Under the pieces are notes generated by a model that saw only the letters and a list, made by a program, of their open reading frames with translations, was not told the DNA's origin and made no database searches. 7,584 bases of DNA, from assembly GCA_040414495.1 (NCBI GenBank), contig JBEDUI010000118.1, positions 1-7,584 of the forward strand, in the 5' to 3' direction. The position numbers and the translations under genes were made by a program. Positions 6,779-7,584 of this stretch are shown piece by piece (position 1 is the stretch's first letter; the number at the start of each line of letters is the position of its first letter). Source of the DNA: DATAVB01 sp040414495 (GTDB lineage Bacteria > Actinomycetota > Actinomycetes > Mycobacteriales > QHCD01).

Positions 6779-7008
6779 GCGACGTTGCTCGTCCCGATTT
6801 CCGGACCGCCGGCTGTTCAGACCTTGCGGCGGTGCTCGTCCGGATTTCCACACGCAGACCTGCGACGGCACTCATCCCGTTTCCCGGCCTGCCGCCGCCC
6901 GCTCAGACCCGCGACGGCTCACATCCCAAATCCCCGCCTGCCGCCACCCGCCCAAATCCGCGACGGCTCACATCCCAAATCCCGGCCGGCCGCCGCCCGC
7001 TCAGACCC
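6779..7008. repeat. Decaying 49-bp tandem repeat, about five units
   Basis: Units begin with GCGACGGC or a variant at 6779, 6826, 6862, 6911 and 6960. The last three are exactly 49 bp (6862-6910, 6911-6959, 6960-7008) and similar: GCGACGGCTCACATCCCAAA, then a C/G-rich half ending in CCCGCTCAGACCC or a variant. The first two units are 47 and 36 bp and more diverged. Non-coding by all signs; 49 is not a multiple of 3. Confidence 0.85.
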
Positions 7009-7057
7009 ACGGGGTCCTCGTTCCTGCTTCCGGGCCCGCGATCCGTGGCGCTAGCCG

Positions 7058-7118
7058 CCACTCATGATCATGAGTGGATTTGCTACCGAAACCGGTACCA
7101 AATCCACTCACGATCATG
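7058..7118. repeat. Palindrome nested in a 26-bp inverted repeat
   Basis: CCACTCATGATCATGAGTGG (7058-7077) is a perfect 20-base palindrome centred on TGATCA. It overlaps a larger hairpin with arms 7063-7088 and 7093-7118, which pair at 24 of 26 positions around the four-base loop AAAC. The arms carry CATGATC(A/G)TGAGTGG, ATTTG and TACCG. The two structures compete for the same bases, so the DNA or RNA could fold in two ways. Confidence 0.88.
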
Positions 7119-7243
7119 GTCTTTGGGCGGGAATTCGGCGGCCACAGTTCAGACTTGGCACGGCGGCTGATTCACCCGCCGGGCCAAGACCTTGCCATCG
7201 ATCGCGGCCCCAGATTCCCGCCCGCATTTCATGATCGTGATGG
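7104..7243. mobile_element. Possible MITE-like element with imperfect inverted ends
   Basis: The left end (7104-7138) and right end (7209-7243) are inverted copies. They share TCACGATCATG and GGGCGGGAAT as blocks separated by six bases on each side, and the left end has one extra base near its tip. The right arm of the preceding hairpin doubles as the left end here. The interior holds a third hairpin (7154-7188). There is no transposase frame and no clear target-site duplication at either end, so a mobile origin is only one reading; a dispersed intergenic repeat is the other. Confidence 0.4.
7154..7188. repeat. Inner hairpin with 13-bp arms
   Basis: CTTGGCACGGCGG (7154-7166) and CCGCCGGGCCAAG (7176-7188) pair at 12 of 13 positions around the nine-base loop CTGATTCAC. 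No T-run follows on either strand, so it is not a typical intrinsic terminator. It sits at the centre of the larger inverted repeat 7104-7243. Confidence 0.75.
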
Positions 7244-7300
7244 CTTTCGTCAACGAGAACGCGACGAACAACATCCCGATCAAGGTCCGCAGCCAGGCAC

Positions 7301-7584
7301 GCCACGCCCGCTCACACATCGGCTCCGGCGCCCGAGGGTCGCCACGCCCGCTCGCACATCGGCGCCAAAACCCGAGGGCCGCCACGTTCGCGCAGGCACA
7401 TCCAATCCGCAACCAGACTCGCCACGCCCGCACACGTACATCCAATCCGCGCCCGGGTCACCACGCCCGCGCAAGCGCATCCAATCCGCGCCCGGGTCAG
7501 CCACACCCACTCGCACATCGGCTCCGACGCCCGAGGGTCGCCACGCCTACTGGGCGCGTCGGCTCGAAGAAGAGGCACCCAGGC
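7301..7584. repeat. 40-bp tandem array, seven units, two unit types
   Basis: Units start at 7301, 7341, 7381, 7421, 7460, 7500 and 7540, so all steps are 40 except one of 39. All begin GCCACGCCCG or a variant. Type A continues with CTCGCACATCGGC and ends CCCGAGGGTC; type B carries CATCCAATCCGC and ends CCCGGGTC. The order is A, A, B, B, B, A, then a diverged unit that runs to the window edge. The array may continue to the right. Minus-strand frames stay open through it only because the unit lacks stop codons; 40 is not a multiple of 3, so no repeat protein is implied. Confidence 0.92.

Noticed and set aside
6410..6875. Overlapping minus-strand frames of 153 and 128 codons
   Set aside because: The translations lack recognisable domains and normal codon bias, have no clear ribosome site, and overlap the proposed promoter and the 49-bp array.
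7154..7188. Intrinsic terminator
   Set aside because: The stem is strong but no T-run follows on either strand and no gene ends nearby.
7149..7578. Several minus-strand open frames with repeated Cys/Arg/Gly/Ala segments
   Set aside because: They are the 40-bp array read in successive frames; the unit simply lacks stop codons.

Overview
The window looks like chromosomal DNA of a high-GC actinobacterium. Support for this is the strong G/C bias at third codon positions, the Tat-type lipoprotein signal, and long G/C-rich minisatellites between genes. I cannot fix the genus; a soil actinomycete of the Kribbella/Nonomuraea sort is only a guess.

Layout, left to right on the + strand. Positions 1-566 are a non-coding tandem array of about 11 units of ~52 bp. 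Three genes follow, all on the minus strand and so read right to left. The first transcribed is an extracellular Tat/lipobox solute-binding lipoprotein of ABC-transporter family 5 (4049-6190). The second is a polysaccharide lyase of family PL8, the hyaluronate/chondroitin/xanthan lyase fold (1948-3936), with a complete catalytic set but no signal peptide. The third is a lactate-racemase-domain (LarA-like, DUF2088) protein (588-1892). Gaps are 112 bp and 55 bp, so one transcript is plausible. Upstream of the binding-protein gene is a -35-like TTGACA and a LacI-family-type operator placed about where transcription would start, then a leader of about 200 nt with two strong inverted repeats. Positions 6430-6778 show no convincing gene. 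Positions 6779-7008 hold a decaying 49-bp tandem array, 7058-7243 a nested set of palindromes, and 7301-7584 a third array of 40-bp units.

How the genes may work together (inference): a LacI-type repressor, not in the window, senses an oligosaccharide. The lipoprotein captures an acidic oligosaccharide and an ABC permease encoded elsewhere imports it. The cytoplasmic PL8 lyase cleaves it by beta-elimination to unsaturated uronyl products. The LarA-like nickel-pincer enzyme may racemise or epimerise an alpha-hydroxy acid, for example an aldonate derived from the uronic sugar. The three-gene combination, the cytoplasmic lyase, and the surrounding arrays and palindromes are the most notable points.
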